In this document: positions 43,254-52,360 of the stretch, piece after piece
How the letters are laid out: every line of letters begins with the position of its first letter
Position numbering within the stretch: the first letter of the stretch is position 1
Assembly (NCBI GenBank): GCA_022826805.1
Contig: JAJDUH010000045.1
Span: 242,882 to 306,881, forward strand
DNA from: Candidatus Poribacteria bacterium
Lineage (GTDB): Bacteria; Poribacteria; WGA-4E; WGA-3G
Reading direction: 5' to 3'
DNA length: 64,000 nucleotides
Translations under genes and position numbers: made by a program
The notes under the pieces: model-generated
Database searches by the model: none
What the model was told of the DNA's origin: nothing
Seen by the model: the letters and a program-made list of their open reading frames with translations, nothing else

Positions 43254-44339
43254 ATGACAGTCCGAGTCGGTATCATTGGTACGGGTGGCATCTCACGCGC
43301 ACACCAGAGGTATTATGAGAAGGTAGGTGGCTTCGAGATCATCGCCGTCTGCGATATTATCAAGAGTAAGGCAAACCAAGCTGCAAATGAGTGGGGTGTT
43401 CCAAGAAAACACGCCTTCTCAAGTTACAACAAAATGCTTGAAATGGACGAACTCGATGCGGTCAGTGTCTGTACTTACAATCAAGGGCATCGCCGACCCA
43501 CTGTCGCGGCACTGAACGCTGGTAAACACGTCCTTTGTGAAAAACCGATGGCAGCGACACTTCCCGATGCCACTGCTATGGTCAGAGCAGCAAAGGCATC
43601 CGGCAAAATTCTGCAAATCGGTCTCAATCCCACATTCGCACCGAGCCTCCAATTTGCAAGGAAACTCATCGATGAAGGATTGCTTGGAGACATCTACTAT
43701 TCCGAATCCGCCGGGGGCAGACGGCGTGGGAATCCGGGACACACGTTCATCTATAAAAAGACAGCGGGGGCGGGTGCGATCGTTGACATCGGTGTCTATA
43801 ACATGCACAGATCGCTGTATGCGATGGGCTATCCGAAACCCGTGCGAGTTTCCGCGATCACAGAGGATTATATCTCTCAGCAAGATCCGAGATTTCGCGG
43901 TATTATGGATGTCGAAGAGTTCGGTGTTGCGTGGATTAGGTTTGAAGATGGTGGCGTGATGGTATTTAAGATCTCTTGGGCGATTCATCAGGACTCGCTC
44001 GGCACTAATTTCCATCTCGGTACAAAAGCGGGTATCTCTTTGGACGGACCGGTGATTTATGCCGATGAATATGGCGGTGAACTCAAAAAATTGGTGGAAT
44101 CAGAAGGATTGACAGCGGAACCAAACCCACCAGAAGGGATGACGACGATTCAATTGTCAGGATTTCCAGAGGTAGATGCCTGGGAGCTACAGATGATAGC
44201 GTTCCGTGAAGCCATCAAATCAGATGCACCGTCGCCAATACCGCCAGAAGGTGTTCTGCTCACAAATGTGATTATGGATGGTATGTTCCGATCGCATGAA
44301 ACTGGGAAAGAGGTGGCGGTTCGAGTCCCTGAAATTTAG
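43254..44339 (+). CDS. Gfo/Idh/MocA family oxidoreductase, copy 1
   Basis: 361 residues. The NAD(P) site is GIIGTGGISRAHQ and the family lysine is in LCEKPMAA. The C-terminal domain has GAGAIVDIGVYNMH, where D and H sit at the usual substrate/metal-like positions. CGAGGAGA precedes ATG 43254; an upstream frame reaches 43125 but is leader. A near-identical gene follows. Sugar or inositol oxidation is likely; substrate unknown. Confidence 0.88.
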   Translation: MTVRVGIIGTGGISRAHQRYYEKVGGFEIIAVCDIIKSKANQAANEWGVPRKHAFSSYNKMLEMDELDAVSVCTYNQGHRRPTVAALNAGKHVLCEKPMAATLPDATAMVRAAKASGKILQIGLNPTFAPSLQFARKLIDEGLLGDIYYSESAGGRRRGNPGHTFIYKKTAGAGAIVDIGVYNMHRSLYAMGYPKPVRVSAITEDYISQQDPRFRGIMDVEEFGVAWIRFEDGGVMVFKISWAIHQDSLGTNFHLGTKAGISLDGPVIYADEYGGELKKLVESEGLTAEPNPPEGMTTIQLSGFPEVDAWELQMIAFREAIKSDAPSPIPPEGVLLTNVIMDGMFRSHETGKEVAVRVPEI

Positions 44340-44392
44340 TGGTCGGATATGGTTTGATGAAGTTTAAGGAATATTCATGAGGAGATGATAAT

Positions 44393-45478
44393 ATGACTAT
44401 CCGAGTCGGTATTGTTGGTACAGGTGGTATTTCACGGGCGCATCAGAGAACCTATATGAAAGTAGGCGGTTTTGAGATCGTCGCTGTCTGCGATATTATC
44501 AAAAGTAAGGCGAACGAAGCTGCTGAGGCGTGGGGTGTTCCAAGAAAGCACGTCTTCACAAGCTACAACAAAATGCTTGAGATGGACGAGATCGATACAG
44601 TCAGTGTCTGTACCTACAATCAAGGACATCGCCGACCCACTGTCGCGGCACTGAACGCCGGTAAACACGTTTTCTGTGAAAAACCGATGGCAGCTAAACT
44701 TCCAGATGCTACTGCTATGGCTCGGGCAGCAAAGGCGTCGGGTAGAATTTTGCAAATTGGTCTTCACAGTACGTTTAATCCGAGACTCCAATTCGCAAAG
44801 AAGGTCATTGATGAAGGATTGCTCGGCGACATCTACTATTCTGAATCTTCAGGCGGCAGACGTCGCGGGAATCCGGGACGTACGTTCATCTATAAAAAAA
44901 CAGCAGGGGCTGGTGCGATTGTTGACATCGGTGTCTACAACCTGCACAACTCTCTATATGCGATGGGTTATCCGAAACCCGTACGTGTCTCGGCTATCAC
45001 GGAGGATTACATCTCTCAGCAAGATCCTCAGTTCCGTGGTATCATGGATGTTGAAGAGTTTGGTGTGGCATGGATACGATTCGATGATGGCAGCGTGCTG
45101 GTGTTTAAAATCTCTTGGGCAATCCATCAGGATTCGCTCGGTCCGAGCTTCTGTCTCGGTAAAGAGATGGGCATCTCTTTAGATGGACCGGTTGTTTATG
45201 CGGATTCCTATACAGATGAACTTAAGAAATTGGTCGAATCGGAAGGATTAACTGCGGCGCCGAACCCGCCAGAAGGCATGACGACGATCCAGCTATCGGG
45301 ATTTCCAGAAGTTGATGTTTGGGAAGCGCAGATGACGGCGTTCCGTGAGGCTGTTAAATCAGATGCCCCATCGCCGATACCACCGGAGGGTGTTTTGCTT
45401 ACGAATGTGATTATGGACGGGATTTTCCGTTCGCACGCTGCGGGGAAAGAGGTCGCGGTGAGCGTTCCTGAGATTTAG
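44393..45478 (+). CDS. Gfo/Idh/MocA family oxidoreductase, copy 2
   Basis: 361 residues, collinear with copy 1 without a single insertion or deletion; by eye about six of seven residues are the same. The motifs GIVGTGGISRAHQ, FCEKPMAA and GAGAIVDIGVYNLH are kept. Differences cluster around GLHSTFNPR and SFCLGKEMG, parts that may touch substrate. The ribosome site GAGGAGATGATA is also duplicated. It is a recent tandem duplication with possible substrate divergence. Confidence 0.88.
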   Translation: MTIRVGIVGTGGISRAHQRTYMKVGGFEIVAVCDIIKSKANEAAEAWGVPRKHVFTSYNKMLEMDEIDTVSVCTYNQGHRRPTVAALNAGKHVFCEKPMAAKLPDATAMARAAKASGRILQIGLHSTFNPRLQFAKKVIDEGLLGDIYYSESSGGRRRGNPGRTFIYKKTAGAGAIVDIGVYNLHNSLYAMGYPKPVRVSAITEDYISQQDPQFRGIMDVEEFGVAWIRFDDGSVLVFKISWAIHQDSLGPSFCLGKEMGISLDGPVVYADSYTDELKKLVESEGLTAAPNPPEGMTTIQLSGFPEVDVWEAQMTAFREAVKSDAPSPIPPEGVLLTNVIMDGIFRSHAAGKEVAVSVPEI

Positions 45479-45522
45479 GGGATAGCCGGTGCGGGATGAT
45501 AGGCAATCCTAAATGGCGTGAC

Positions 45523-45548
45523 GTGCGATGAATCGCACTACTACAAAC
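45523..45548 (+). repeat. REP-like palindrome GTGCGAT/ATCGCAC with CTACTAC tail
   Basis: Seven-base perfect arms with a GA centre, followed by TACTACAAAC. Same type as 2913-2938. Confidence 0.55.
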
Positions 45549-45573
45549 ACGATTGCACCTACCAGAATTGGTG

Positions 45574-46626
45574 CTACGTAAAACGGATGACATGTATCCA
45601 TGCGCGCATGCCGCGGACATCTACTGTCAACCGTTGGACTACCTTGAGAGAGCGGCACTGTTTCAGTTCACCCTCAAACAATTCGCGCTGTGAGGTGAGT
45701 AGTACCATCCTGCCTCTCGGTTTTAGGACGCGTTCATATTCTTTGAGACTCCGCCGATACAGATTCGTGAGCTGGGGGACATTTCCGATAGTCTCGCCGA
45801 AGGGGAGGTTACAGACAATTTTATCGACGGTGTTTGACTGTAGGGGTAAGGTGCGTGCGTCCCAATGGAAGAATTGGCGGGGTTGATGTTGCCTACCGAA
45901 ATTCGTCACAGTGGCGTCTAATGCTTCCGTAGAAATATCGCCGCCGATCAGGTAACGGTAGCGACCGATATGGGCGCGCTCTAATAGGATCGTACCAGCG
46001 CCACACATGGCGTCTAAAAAGACATCGTCCGGATGGGGTCGCGAGAGTTGCACCATGCTATAGGCTATGGTCGGTTTAAGCGACGCCGGGATATGCGCCT
46101 GTTTATACGGTCGCTGTGCCATATCGTTCTTAGAGAGTTTGATGCTGATGTAACCGTCGTCCCCATGCACCTCTGCCCAGATGTCTAACGCTGACTTCGA
46201 TTTCGCTAAATACCATCCGCGTTCTAAAAACGCCCTTTCTATCACCTGCTGCAAATCGAGTCGTCGGAAGTTGCGCTTTCCAGACAACCGACTCGTCACG
46301 CGAAACGGCATACGCCTACGGACGTTGATACCGACTTGTCGACAACAGTCAAACACCTCTTTGAAATTGAAGCGAGCGAGTGGACTGCTGAGTGCTTCCA
46401 GAGAACTCCGTGAGCGCGTCATTTTTGGCGTCTGCTTCAGGACAAGAAAAAGATGCTCCGCTGTTCGCAGCGATAATAGGTCGCGCGGATTTCCTCTATA
46501 CTGGAAGAGAAGTCGCTGCGGTCTGCGATCAAGGATTTTTAGGTGCCCTGTGTCGCTGAAGCGTTCGGTTAGTTCCTGGCGTGCGATTGTTTCGAGTCCT
46601 GGGTTTATGGTGATAGAATAAAGCAT
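45574..46626 (-). CDS. THUMP-domain RNA N2-guanine methyltransferase-like protein
   Basis: 350 residues. The N-terminal part (MLYSITINPGLETIARQEL and RVTSRLSGKRNFRRLDLQQ) resembles a THUMP region. The C-terminal Rossmann methyltransferase has motif I DAMCGAGTILLE and motif IV NLPFG, as in Trm14/TrmN and RlmL N2-guanine enzymes. It probably methylates tRNA or 23S rRNA with S-adenosylmethionine. A MITE-like element lies just upstream. Confidence 0.85.
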   Translation of the reverse strand: MLYSITINPGLETIARQELTERFSDTGHLKILDRRPQRLLFQYRGNPRDLLSLRTAEHLFLVLKQTPKMTRSRSSLEALSSPLARFNFKEVFDCCRQVGINVRRRMPFRVTSRLSGKRNFRRLDLQQVIERAFLERGWYLAKSKSALDIWAEVHGDDGYISIKLSKNDMAQRPYKQAHIPASLKPTIAYSMVQLSRPHPDDVFLDAMCGAGTILLERAHIGRYRYLIGGDISTEALDATVTNFGRQHQPRQFFHWDARTLPLQSNTVDKIVCNLPFGETIGNVPQLTNLYRRSLKEYERVLKPRGRMVLLTSQRELFEGELKQCRSLKVVQRLTVDVRGMRAWIHVIRFT

Positions 46627-46655
46627 CGCTCTACTTTCCTGATAGACACAAACAT

Positions 46656-46898
46656 GTAGGTTGGGTTGAACGTCCTGAGAAAACTATTCTAATACCCACT
46701 AAAACTCCCCAAACACCACATCCCATTATATCCTTAAGGACGCAGTGAAACCCAACGCCACATCGTCCTACACGCGAAAATCTTATAGGAAAAATGTTGG
46801 GTTTTACTCGGTATCTCTGCAATGGAAAGCACATAGACAAAATGCCAATCGTCCTTGAGTTGCCAGCGTTTGGGCACTGCCCGTTCAACCCAACCTAC
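46656..46898. mobile_element. MITE-like element with 17-bp perfect terminal inverted repeats, copy 1
   Basis: GTAGGTTGGGTTGAACG (46656-46672) and its exact inverse (46882-46898) bound 243 bases without a gene. Inside, AGTGAAACCCAAC (46744-46756) and GTTGGGTTTTACT (46796-46808) form a second nested inverted repeat. The same plan occurs at 63530-63758. No transposase is encoded, so it would move only in trans. No target duplication is visible. Confidence 0.7.
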
Positions 46899-46949
46899 GT
46901 GATTAAGTCGAACCCACGTTTGTTAATCAATAAGATCCCATAATCCTGC

Positions 46950-46985
46950 CTATCCTCTAATCCTGTAAATCTTGATTTTGACAAT
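46950..46985 (-). repeat. Dispersed CAGGATT repeat, inverted
   Basis: CTCTAATCCTGTAAATC followed by TTGATTTTGACAAT is the inverse of the repeat at 31438. Nothing else is seen between the MITE and the next gene. Confidence 0.45.
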
Positions 46986-47035
46986 AGGCACTACGTATTA
47001 CTCAATTTAAATACCCGATTGTCATCAAATTGTAT

Positions 47036-49306
47036 CTACTGGGAGTCCGAAGATGGCTCGGGCCAATTTAGGTGGCGGTGTAGGAAGCGGAATGTGGCTT
47101 GGGCGTTAATCTGGTGTCCACCGTCAAAGAATTCGATTTCTGTTCTATCGGCGATACCGAGTTGCACATAAAGCCTTCGGACAACGGCGAACTCATGGGC
47201 GACCCACTCATCGGGAGCAACGCCGTCTTCGTGTCCGCGTTCCACCATGAATGGACGCGGCGCAATCAATCCCGCCATCTCGCCATAGTTGAACGTATTG
47301 CCTAAATCGAACTCAGGCATCTCGTATTCACCCCCGAACATATAACTATAACGTGAATAGAAAGTGGCATTTTTGACGATCCATTCGTTGAAATCAGCGG
47401 AACAAATTGAACAGGCATACCGATCCAACACTGCTGGCACTCGCATCGCTGTTTTCCCACCGTAAGATAACCCGTAAAATCCGATTCGCTCGGCATCAAC
47501 GAAAGGCTGTTCTGCGAGCCAGTCAAGCGTCTGCTCATGCTGGCGAATGATTAGCGAAAAGAGCGACCATTTTATCGGGTTCGCCTTGCGTTGGATGACA
47601 CGGAAGGCGTCCTGACCGATGTATGGATTCTGTGGGGCGTATGTGATAAACCCTCTATCTGCCAAGTGTGCGGCGTAGGAGTAATAGACGGATTCTATCT
47701 TCGGATCGGCGGTATCCTGCGGTCTCCCTTCCAAGCCGTGCTGACAAACAACTACGGGACGCTGTTCTCCGGGCTGCAGATCGTTCGGGAGTAGTAAGAT
47801 GCCATAGGCGAAAGTGTCCTTCCAGACATCCAAGACGACCTCATACCCTTTCCAATTGGGCTCATCGTAGATGAGGCGCGTCCTTGGATTGGCAGGCACA
47901 TCAGGGGCTGGACACCTACCGATAACTTCGTACCAGAAATAGGCTTTGGGTGCCTTACATGTCTCCTCCCACCGTGTAAGCGAAGAGGTATCGGTTTTAT
48001 CCCAGAATAATTCTTGCCGCCGCGAGGCTGCTTCTCGTAGGAAACGTTGGGTCAAATTAACCAATTGCGTAAATTGCCGCTCCTGACGGGCTTCGTAATC
48101 GAAATCGTCAACGTTTGACGTGGAAAAAGGTTGGTATCCATCAACGTGCACATTTTCGACACCGAGTTCGGTCAGTAGCGTGCGCAAGGTCTCTTGAGAA
48201 CCCGGTAACCTATCGTCAGGCGAGACGAGATGCAAAGCATCCTCACAATCGAGTTGCTGATATAAGTCCTGTGCGCGTTCAAATTCTGATTGGACAGAAA
48301 CCGTCGGTGGAGATACCAATTGCCCTGGTGCCCCGCCCCCCCGTCCAGCGCGGGATGGTGGTGGACCGGCAATCTCAGGTCCGCGGCTTGCCTCGATAAT
48401 TAACGGACGTGGTGCGATGAGACTGGCGATTTCAGCATCGCCAAATTCGTGGAGCAGTCCCCATACATTTCGGTAGATTGGCTCCCGCCATACCTCCTGC
48501 CGCGATTGAAAATAGCCGCTAACAGCCGTCGCCTGAATACGTGTATCAACAGCGGCACTATAGAGCGCAATGAGTCCGCCTTCGCCATAGCCGATGACAC
48601 CAATTGGAACTTCGGAATGGGACATCCAGTCCACTAACGACAGGACCTTCTGCACCTCGTATCCGATGATATGTCGTCCGAGTTCATACGCCATCCGGTA
48701 GATGAATTCTCGATGGGGTTGATTGGTCATCGCACCGAGTGTTGGGTTGCCGGAATAGGTATCGTCGCGGTTGATGAGAAGCGGGACGACAACGCGGCAT
48801 CCTGCCTTTGCTAAACGCTGTGCAAACTGTGCGTTCGCTGGTAGGTCGTCTGTTACGCCAGCGATCATCTCAGGTGTCCAGTCTGCGTCTGGTAGCGCAA
48901 CGATTTGGGCAGCGATTGGCACATTGTGCATCGGCTCCAATAACAACCCGTCTCCCTCGACCTCATCAAAGACCTGCCATCGGACGCGGGATACGGTATA
49001 ATTTTCACCTTCCATGATTTGTGCGGAGGTGCGCGTGGTGGCTACGTAACTGATATCCTCAATTGGTAGACGCGCATCAAGGGAGCCAATTTGTTTTCTA
49101 AATCGTTCGCGATTGGGTTCGACGGATTGCGTATACGCACTGTGGGAACTGTAATCTCGATGCCATAACGTTTCCCGTTGCTCAGGAGCACGCGCAGCGG
49201 CGTCGGTAACATACCCGTCAAGCACTTCAACCATCTGTGCGGCAAGATCTCCCTCTAACGTCAATTGGGTTGTTCCGTGTAACACTTGTGCAGCTTCGTT
49301 TGGCAT
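47036..49306 (-). CDS. Tandem alpha/beta-hydrolase protein (acetyl-xylan-esterase / DLH-like)
   Basis: 756 residues with two hydrolase modules. The N-terminal module has VIGYGEGGLIALYSAAVD, an elbow in which glutamate replaces the nucleophile serine, so it may be inactive. The C-terminal module has VVCQHGLEGRP and the intact elbow FYGLSYGGKTA, followed by RPFMVERGHEDGV and a late FFDGGHQIN histidine. No signal peptide is obvious. This is an esterase of unknown substrate; a large fused form is unusual. Confidence 0.75.
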   Translation of the reverse strand: MPNEAAQVLHGTTQLTLEGDLAAQMVEVLDGYVTDAAARAPEQRETLWHRDYSSHSAYTQSVEPNRERFRKQIGSLDARLPIEDISYVATTRTSAQIMEGENYTVSRVRWQVFDEVEGDGLLLEPMHNVPIAAQIVALPDADWTPEMIAGVTDDLPANAQFAQRLAKAGCRVVVPLLINRDDTYSGNPTLGAMTNQPHREFIYRMAYELGRHIIGYEVQKVLSLVDWMSHSEVPIGVIGYGEGGLIALYSAAVDTRIQATAVSGYFQSRQEVWREPIYRNVWGLLHEFGDAEIASLIAPRPLIIEASRGPEIAGPPPSRAGRGGGAPGQLVSPPTVSVQSEFERAQDLYQQLDCEDALHLVSPDDRLPGSQETLRTLLTELGVENVHVDGYQPFSTSNVDDFDYEARQERQFTQLVNLTQRFLREAASRRQELFWDKTDTSSLTRWEETCKAPKAYFWYEVIGRCPAPDVPANPRTRLIYDEPNWKGYEVVLDVWKDTFAYGILLLPNDLQPGEQRPVVVCQHGLEGRPQDTADPKIESVYYSYAAHLADRGFITYAPQNPYIGQDAFRVIQRKANPIKWSLFSLIIRQHEQTLDWLAEQPFVDAERIGFYGLSYGGKTAMRVPAVLDRYACSICSADFNEWIVKNATFYSRYSYMFGGEYEMPEFDLGNTFNYGEMAGLIAPRPFMVERGHEDGVAPDEWVAHEFAVVRRLYVQLGIADRTEIEFFDGGHQINAQATFRFLHRHLNWPEPSSDSQ

Positions 49307-49387
49307 GTGGGTTGCTCCTAAGAAGTTGTGAGTTAAGAGTCGGGAAATGTAAGACTAAGACAAATGCGGTCGGCTGTCAGATTTGTT

Positions 49388-50575
49388 CTAAATGATTCCA
49401 TCTTGCTTTAACTTTTCGACTTCATCTGGATGCATTTTCAACAAGTCTGTCAAGACATCGGACGTATGTTCGCCGAGACTTGGTGCGGGTGCGTCCACAC
49501 TTCCAGGGGTCGCTGACAGTTTAATGGGCACTCCCGGCACCTCGACTTCCCCCGTGATTTGGTGAGTGATGCGTGCGATCATCTCCCGTGCTTGTACCTG
49601 TGGGTGGGTGACGACCTTGTCCATCGCATTGATGGGACCACAAGGAACACCAATTTTGCCCAGAGCATCAATCCAGTCGTCTGTTGTGCGCTGAGACATA
49701 ACCTCTGAGAGAATAGGAAACAACTGACCGTGATTCTCTGTCCGGTCAGCATTCGTCTTGAATCGTTTGTCCGAGATGAGTTCCGCCCGATCCACATGTT
49801 CACAGAATTTCGCCCAGAGGGTATCGTTTCCGAGGGCAATGATAACGTGTCCGTCTGCAGATGCGAATGCCTCAAAGGGCGTAATTGCCGGATGTCTGGC
49901 ACCGAGCGGTTTCGGCGGTTCACCTGTGGCGAAATAGCGGACAACCGCATTTTCTAAGACGGCAACGAGACTATCCAACATGGCCACATCGACGAACTGT
50001 CCTCTGCCTGTTTGGTTGCGGTGATGTAATGCGGAGAGGATACCGATCGTCGTGAAGAGCGCAGCGGTAATATCGCTGATAGAGGTACCAACACGCACGG
50101 GCGGTCCGTCGGGTTCACCGGTGATGCTGATAATACCGCCCATGCCCTGGATAATCATGTCATACGCGCCTTGCTGTGCGTAGGGACCGGTCTGCCCGAA
50201 TCCGGAACATGCGGCATAGATGAGTGAGGGATGCTCGGATTTGAGGGTATCATAATCCAACCCCAATTTCTCCATTGTTCCAGGTCTAAAATTTTCCACA
50301 AGGACGTCGGTCCGGTTCAACAACTGCTTGAATATTGCCTGTCCACGCTCGGTTTTAAGGTTGAGCGTCACGCTCTGCTTCCCGCGGTTGACACTCATGA
50401 AATAGAGGCTAAACCCGTTCTTGAAAGGACCGAAATTGCGAGACTCGTCCCCTGTACCGGGTTGTTCGATCTTGATGACTTCAGCACCGAGATCACCGAG
50501 AAGCATTGTCGCATAGGGACCGGCGAGCACTCGTGTCAGATCCAAGACCTTTATGCCGTTAAGGGGACTTGCCAT
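49388..50575 (-). CDS. CaiB/BaiF family III CoA-transferase
   Basis: 395 residues. Typical motifs are LDLTRVLAGPYATMLLGDLGAEVIKIE, ENFRPGTMEKLGLDYD and the catalytic aspartate in GAYDMIIQGMGG. The family moves CoA between organic acids (formyl-CoA:oxalate, carnitine, succinyl-CoA type). The REP-like repeat at 50610 lies just upstream. Substrate not determinable from sequence. Confidence 0.92.
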   Translation of the reverse strand: MASPLNGIKVLDLTRVLAGPYATMLLGDLGAEVIKIEQPGTGDESRNFGPFKNGFSLYFMSVNRGKQSVTLNLKTERGQAIFKQLLNRTDVLVENFRPGTMEKLGLDYDTLKSEHPSLIYAACSGFGQTGPYAQQGAYDMIIQGMGGIISITGEPDGPPVRVGTSISDITAALFTTIGILSALHHRNQTGRGQFVDVAMLDSLVAVLENAVVRYFATGEPPKPLGARHPAITPFEAFASADGHVIIALGNDTLWAKFCEHVDRAELISDKRFKTNADRTENHGQLFPILSEVMSQRTTDDWIDALGKIGVPCGPINAMDKVVTHPQVQAREMIARITHQITGEVEVPGVPIKLSATPGSVDAPAPSLGEHTSDVLTDLLKMHPDEVEKLKQDGII

Positions 50576-50609
50576 TCTTTGTCTCTCCTGATTTGGACAC
50601 TACAAATCG

Positions 50610-50665
50610 GCGAGGTTAGGGGGAAACACCCCAGCAAAAACACCTTGCCTACCAAGTATAGATGA
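50610..50665 (+). repeat. REP-like palindrome with inner GGGG/CCCC hairpin
   Basis: GGCGAGG (50610-50616) pairs with CCTTGCC (50644-50650) with one G-T pair. An inner GGGG-AAACA-CCCC hairpin and the insert CAGCAAAAACACC are shared with the copy at 23157-23196. CTACCAAGTATAGATG follows. Confidence 0.6.
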
Positions 50666-50682
50666 AATACCCTAATGCAGAT

Positions 50683-51576
50683 TTATAGCTCCTCGCCAAC
50701 AATAAGACGATATGCTTCGCGGTATTTCTCGCTTGTTTTAGAGATAACAGTCTCTGGTAACTCAGGGGCAGGCGGTTGCTTGTTCCAACCGATCTCGGTG
50801 AGATAGTCCCTGACGAACTGTTTATCGAAACTCTGCTGCGGTTTACCCGGTTCGTAGAGGTCTGCGGGCCAGAAACGCGAGGAGTCGGGTGTAAAGACTT
50901 CGTCGATGACGATCAGTTTGCCGTCGCGCTGCCCGAATTCAAACTTGGTATCACAGAGGATAATTCCAGCTTTCTCAGCATGTTGACTGGCGGCATGAAA
51001 GAGCGCGAAACTGGCAGCGATTAACCGATCTGTCAGTTCGCTGCCGACCTGATCACGCATCTCTTCAATAGAGATCGGTTCGTCGTGTTCGCCTTGCTCT
51101 GCTTTGGTTGTTGGTGTGAAGAGGAGTTCTGGCAGCCGATCCGATTCCTGTAGACCACTGGGGAGTTTCTGTCCGCAAATCTCACTGGTTTTCTGGTATG
51201 ATGACCAGCCTGATCCAGCAAGATACCCGCGCACGACACATTCAACATCGACTCGCTCTGCTTTTTGGACGAGCATGGAACGTCCCTTCAAGAGGTCTGC
51301 ATCTGGCTGTAAGATGTCGGGATAATCGTCAACTTCTGTTGTAATGAGGTGATTATCAGCGACAGACTCGGTGTAATCGAACCAGAATTTGGACAAACCG
51401 GTTAAGACTTTGCCTTTATCAGGAATACCGTTGGGTAAAACGACATCGAAAGCGGAGATCCGATCGGTGGATACGATGAGGAGTTGGTCTCCGAGGTCAT
51501 AGAGGTCTCGCACTTTGCCGCTGTGGGCAGGCGATATGTTGGTTAATTGTGTAGAGGTAATAACGTCTTGAGACAT
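50683..51576 (-). CDS. purC: Phosphoribosylaminoimidazole-succinocarboxamide synthase
   Basis: 297 residues, the longer eukaryote/ADE1-like form (short bacterial forms are about 240). Motifs are SGKVRDLYDLGDQLLIVSTDRISAFD, VECVVRGYLAGSGW, KAEQGEHDEPIS and the C-terminal DEVFTPDSSRFWPADLY. It joins aspartate to CAIR in purine synthesis. ATG 51576 has GGAGAGAAAT upstream. No other purine gene is near. Confidence 0.95.
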   Translation of the reverse strand: MSQDVITSTQLTNISPAHSGKVRDLYDLGDQLLIVSTDRISAFDVVLPNGIPDKGKVLTGLSKFWFDYTESVADNHLITTEVDDYPDILQPDADLLKGRSMLVQKAERVDVECVVRGYLAGSGWSSYQKTSEICGQKLPSGLQESDRLPELLFTPTTKAEQGEHDEPISIEEMRDQVGSELTDRLIAASFALFHAASQHAEKAGIILCDTKFEFGQRDGKLIVIDEVFTPDSSRFWPADLYEPGKPQQSFDKQFVRDYLTEIGWNKQPPAPELPETVISKTSEKYREAYRLIVGEEL

Positions 51577-51621
51577 ATTTCTCTCCTTCGGAAGCAATCA
51601 ACAGTCGGTTTTTGTCTTCCT

Positions 51622-52227
51622 TTATTTGTTGAGTAGATTTTGTAGCACAATAGCAGTCCTATTTGATGTATCAATTTGGAGTGCCTTGCCAGTCTCTTGC
51701 CTCGCAGCCTGAATCTCGTCGAGGAAATAATAACAAGATGCTTTCAAGGCATAGAGGTCGGCTTTAGAACGATAGTCGTGCCGAAAGAGGTATTCGGCAT
51801 CCCCTTGCAGTGCGTTATCAATCGCGCGGATAGCCGCCCTGAAATCGGTGCTGTCTTTATTCCGTAAGTATAGCACATTGGCGAGTCCGACCCAAGCATC
51901 AGCATTGGACGCATCAAGCTGAACAGCGTTCTGGAATGCCTCCTGTGCGAGTGTTGGGTTTAGCGACAAGCTGAGATGACTCCATCCGACCCCGTTGTGT
52001 GCATCAGCCAGTGTTTCATCGAAGTTGAGTGCACGTTCAAAACTGAGTAGTGCCTGCGCATATTCGCCTGACTTGTAAGAACGCCACCCTGATTCCGTAT
52101 AATTGACAGCACTTGGCGTGTCTCTATCGGAATCACTGGAGCAACCGCCCTGGACCAGAAAGCAGGAAACGATTATACCCACATATATTATGTGAAGGGT
52201 AGTTCTCAACGTAATAGAAGGCATCAT
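51622..52227 (-). CDS. TPR lipoprotein
   Basis: 201 residues. A lipoprotein signal ends at LVQGGC (lipobox cysteine near residue 29). Three to four TPR units follow (GWRSYKSGEYAQALLSFERALNFDETLADAHNGVGWSHLS; NADAWVGLANVLYL). It lies behind the FtsX permease, so it may be an outer-membrane or periplasmic partner of that exporter. Confidence 0.8.
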   Translation of the reverse strand: MMPSITLRTTLHIIYVGIIVSCFLVQGGCSSDSDRDTPSAVNYTESGWRSYKSGEYAQALLSFERALNFDETLADAHNGVGWSHLSLSLNPTLAQEAFQNAVQLDASNADAWVGLANVLYLRNKDSTDFRAAIRAIDNALQGDAEYLFRHDYRSKADLYALKASCYYFLDEIQAARQETGKALQIDTSNRTAIVLQNLLNK

Positions 52228-52234
52228 GGCTTTC

Positions 52235-52355
52235 GGCTATCAGTTGTCGGAGGTCAGTAAAGAGGTGCTTGTGGCATCAAGAAATCCGTAACCACCACAC
52301 TTCCCCCTATCTACTGAAAGGGTTGCCCAGCAACCCGTCCTAATCGCTGATAGCC
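52235..52355. repeat. TCAGTT-type element, divergent copy
   Basis: GGCTATCAGTTGTCGG at the left and CGCTGATAGCC at the right are inverse ends, with GTCAGTAAAGAGG inside as in the copy at 56524. It separates the permease from the TPR lipoprotein gene. Confidence 0.45.
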
Positions 52356-52360
52356 ATCCC

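Noticed and set aside
46656..46898. Possible CRISPR array or terminator in the repeat-rich region
   Set aside because: The repeats are inverted, not direct, and there are no regularly spaced units or cas genes; it fits a MITE-like element.
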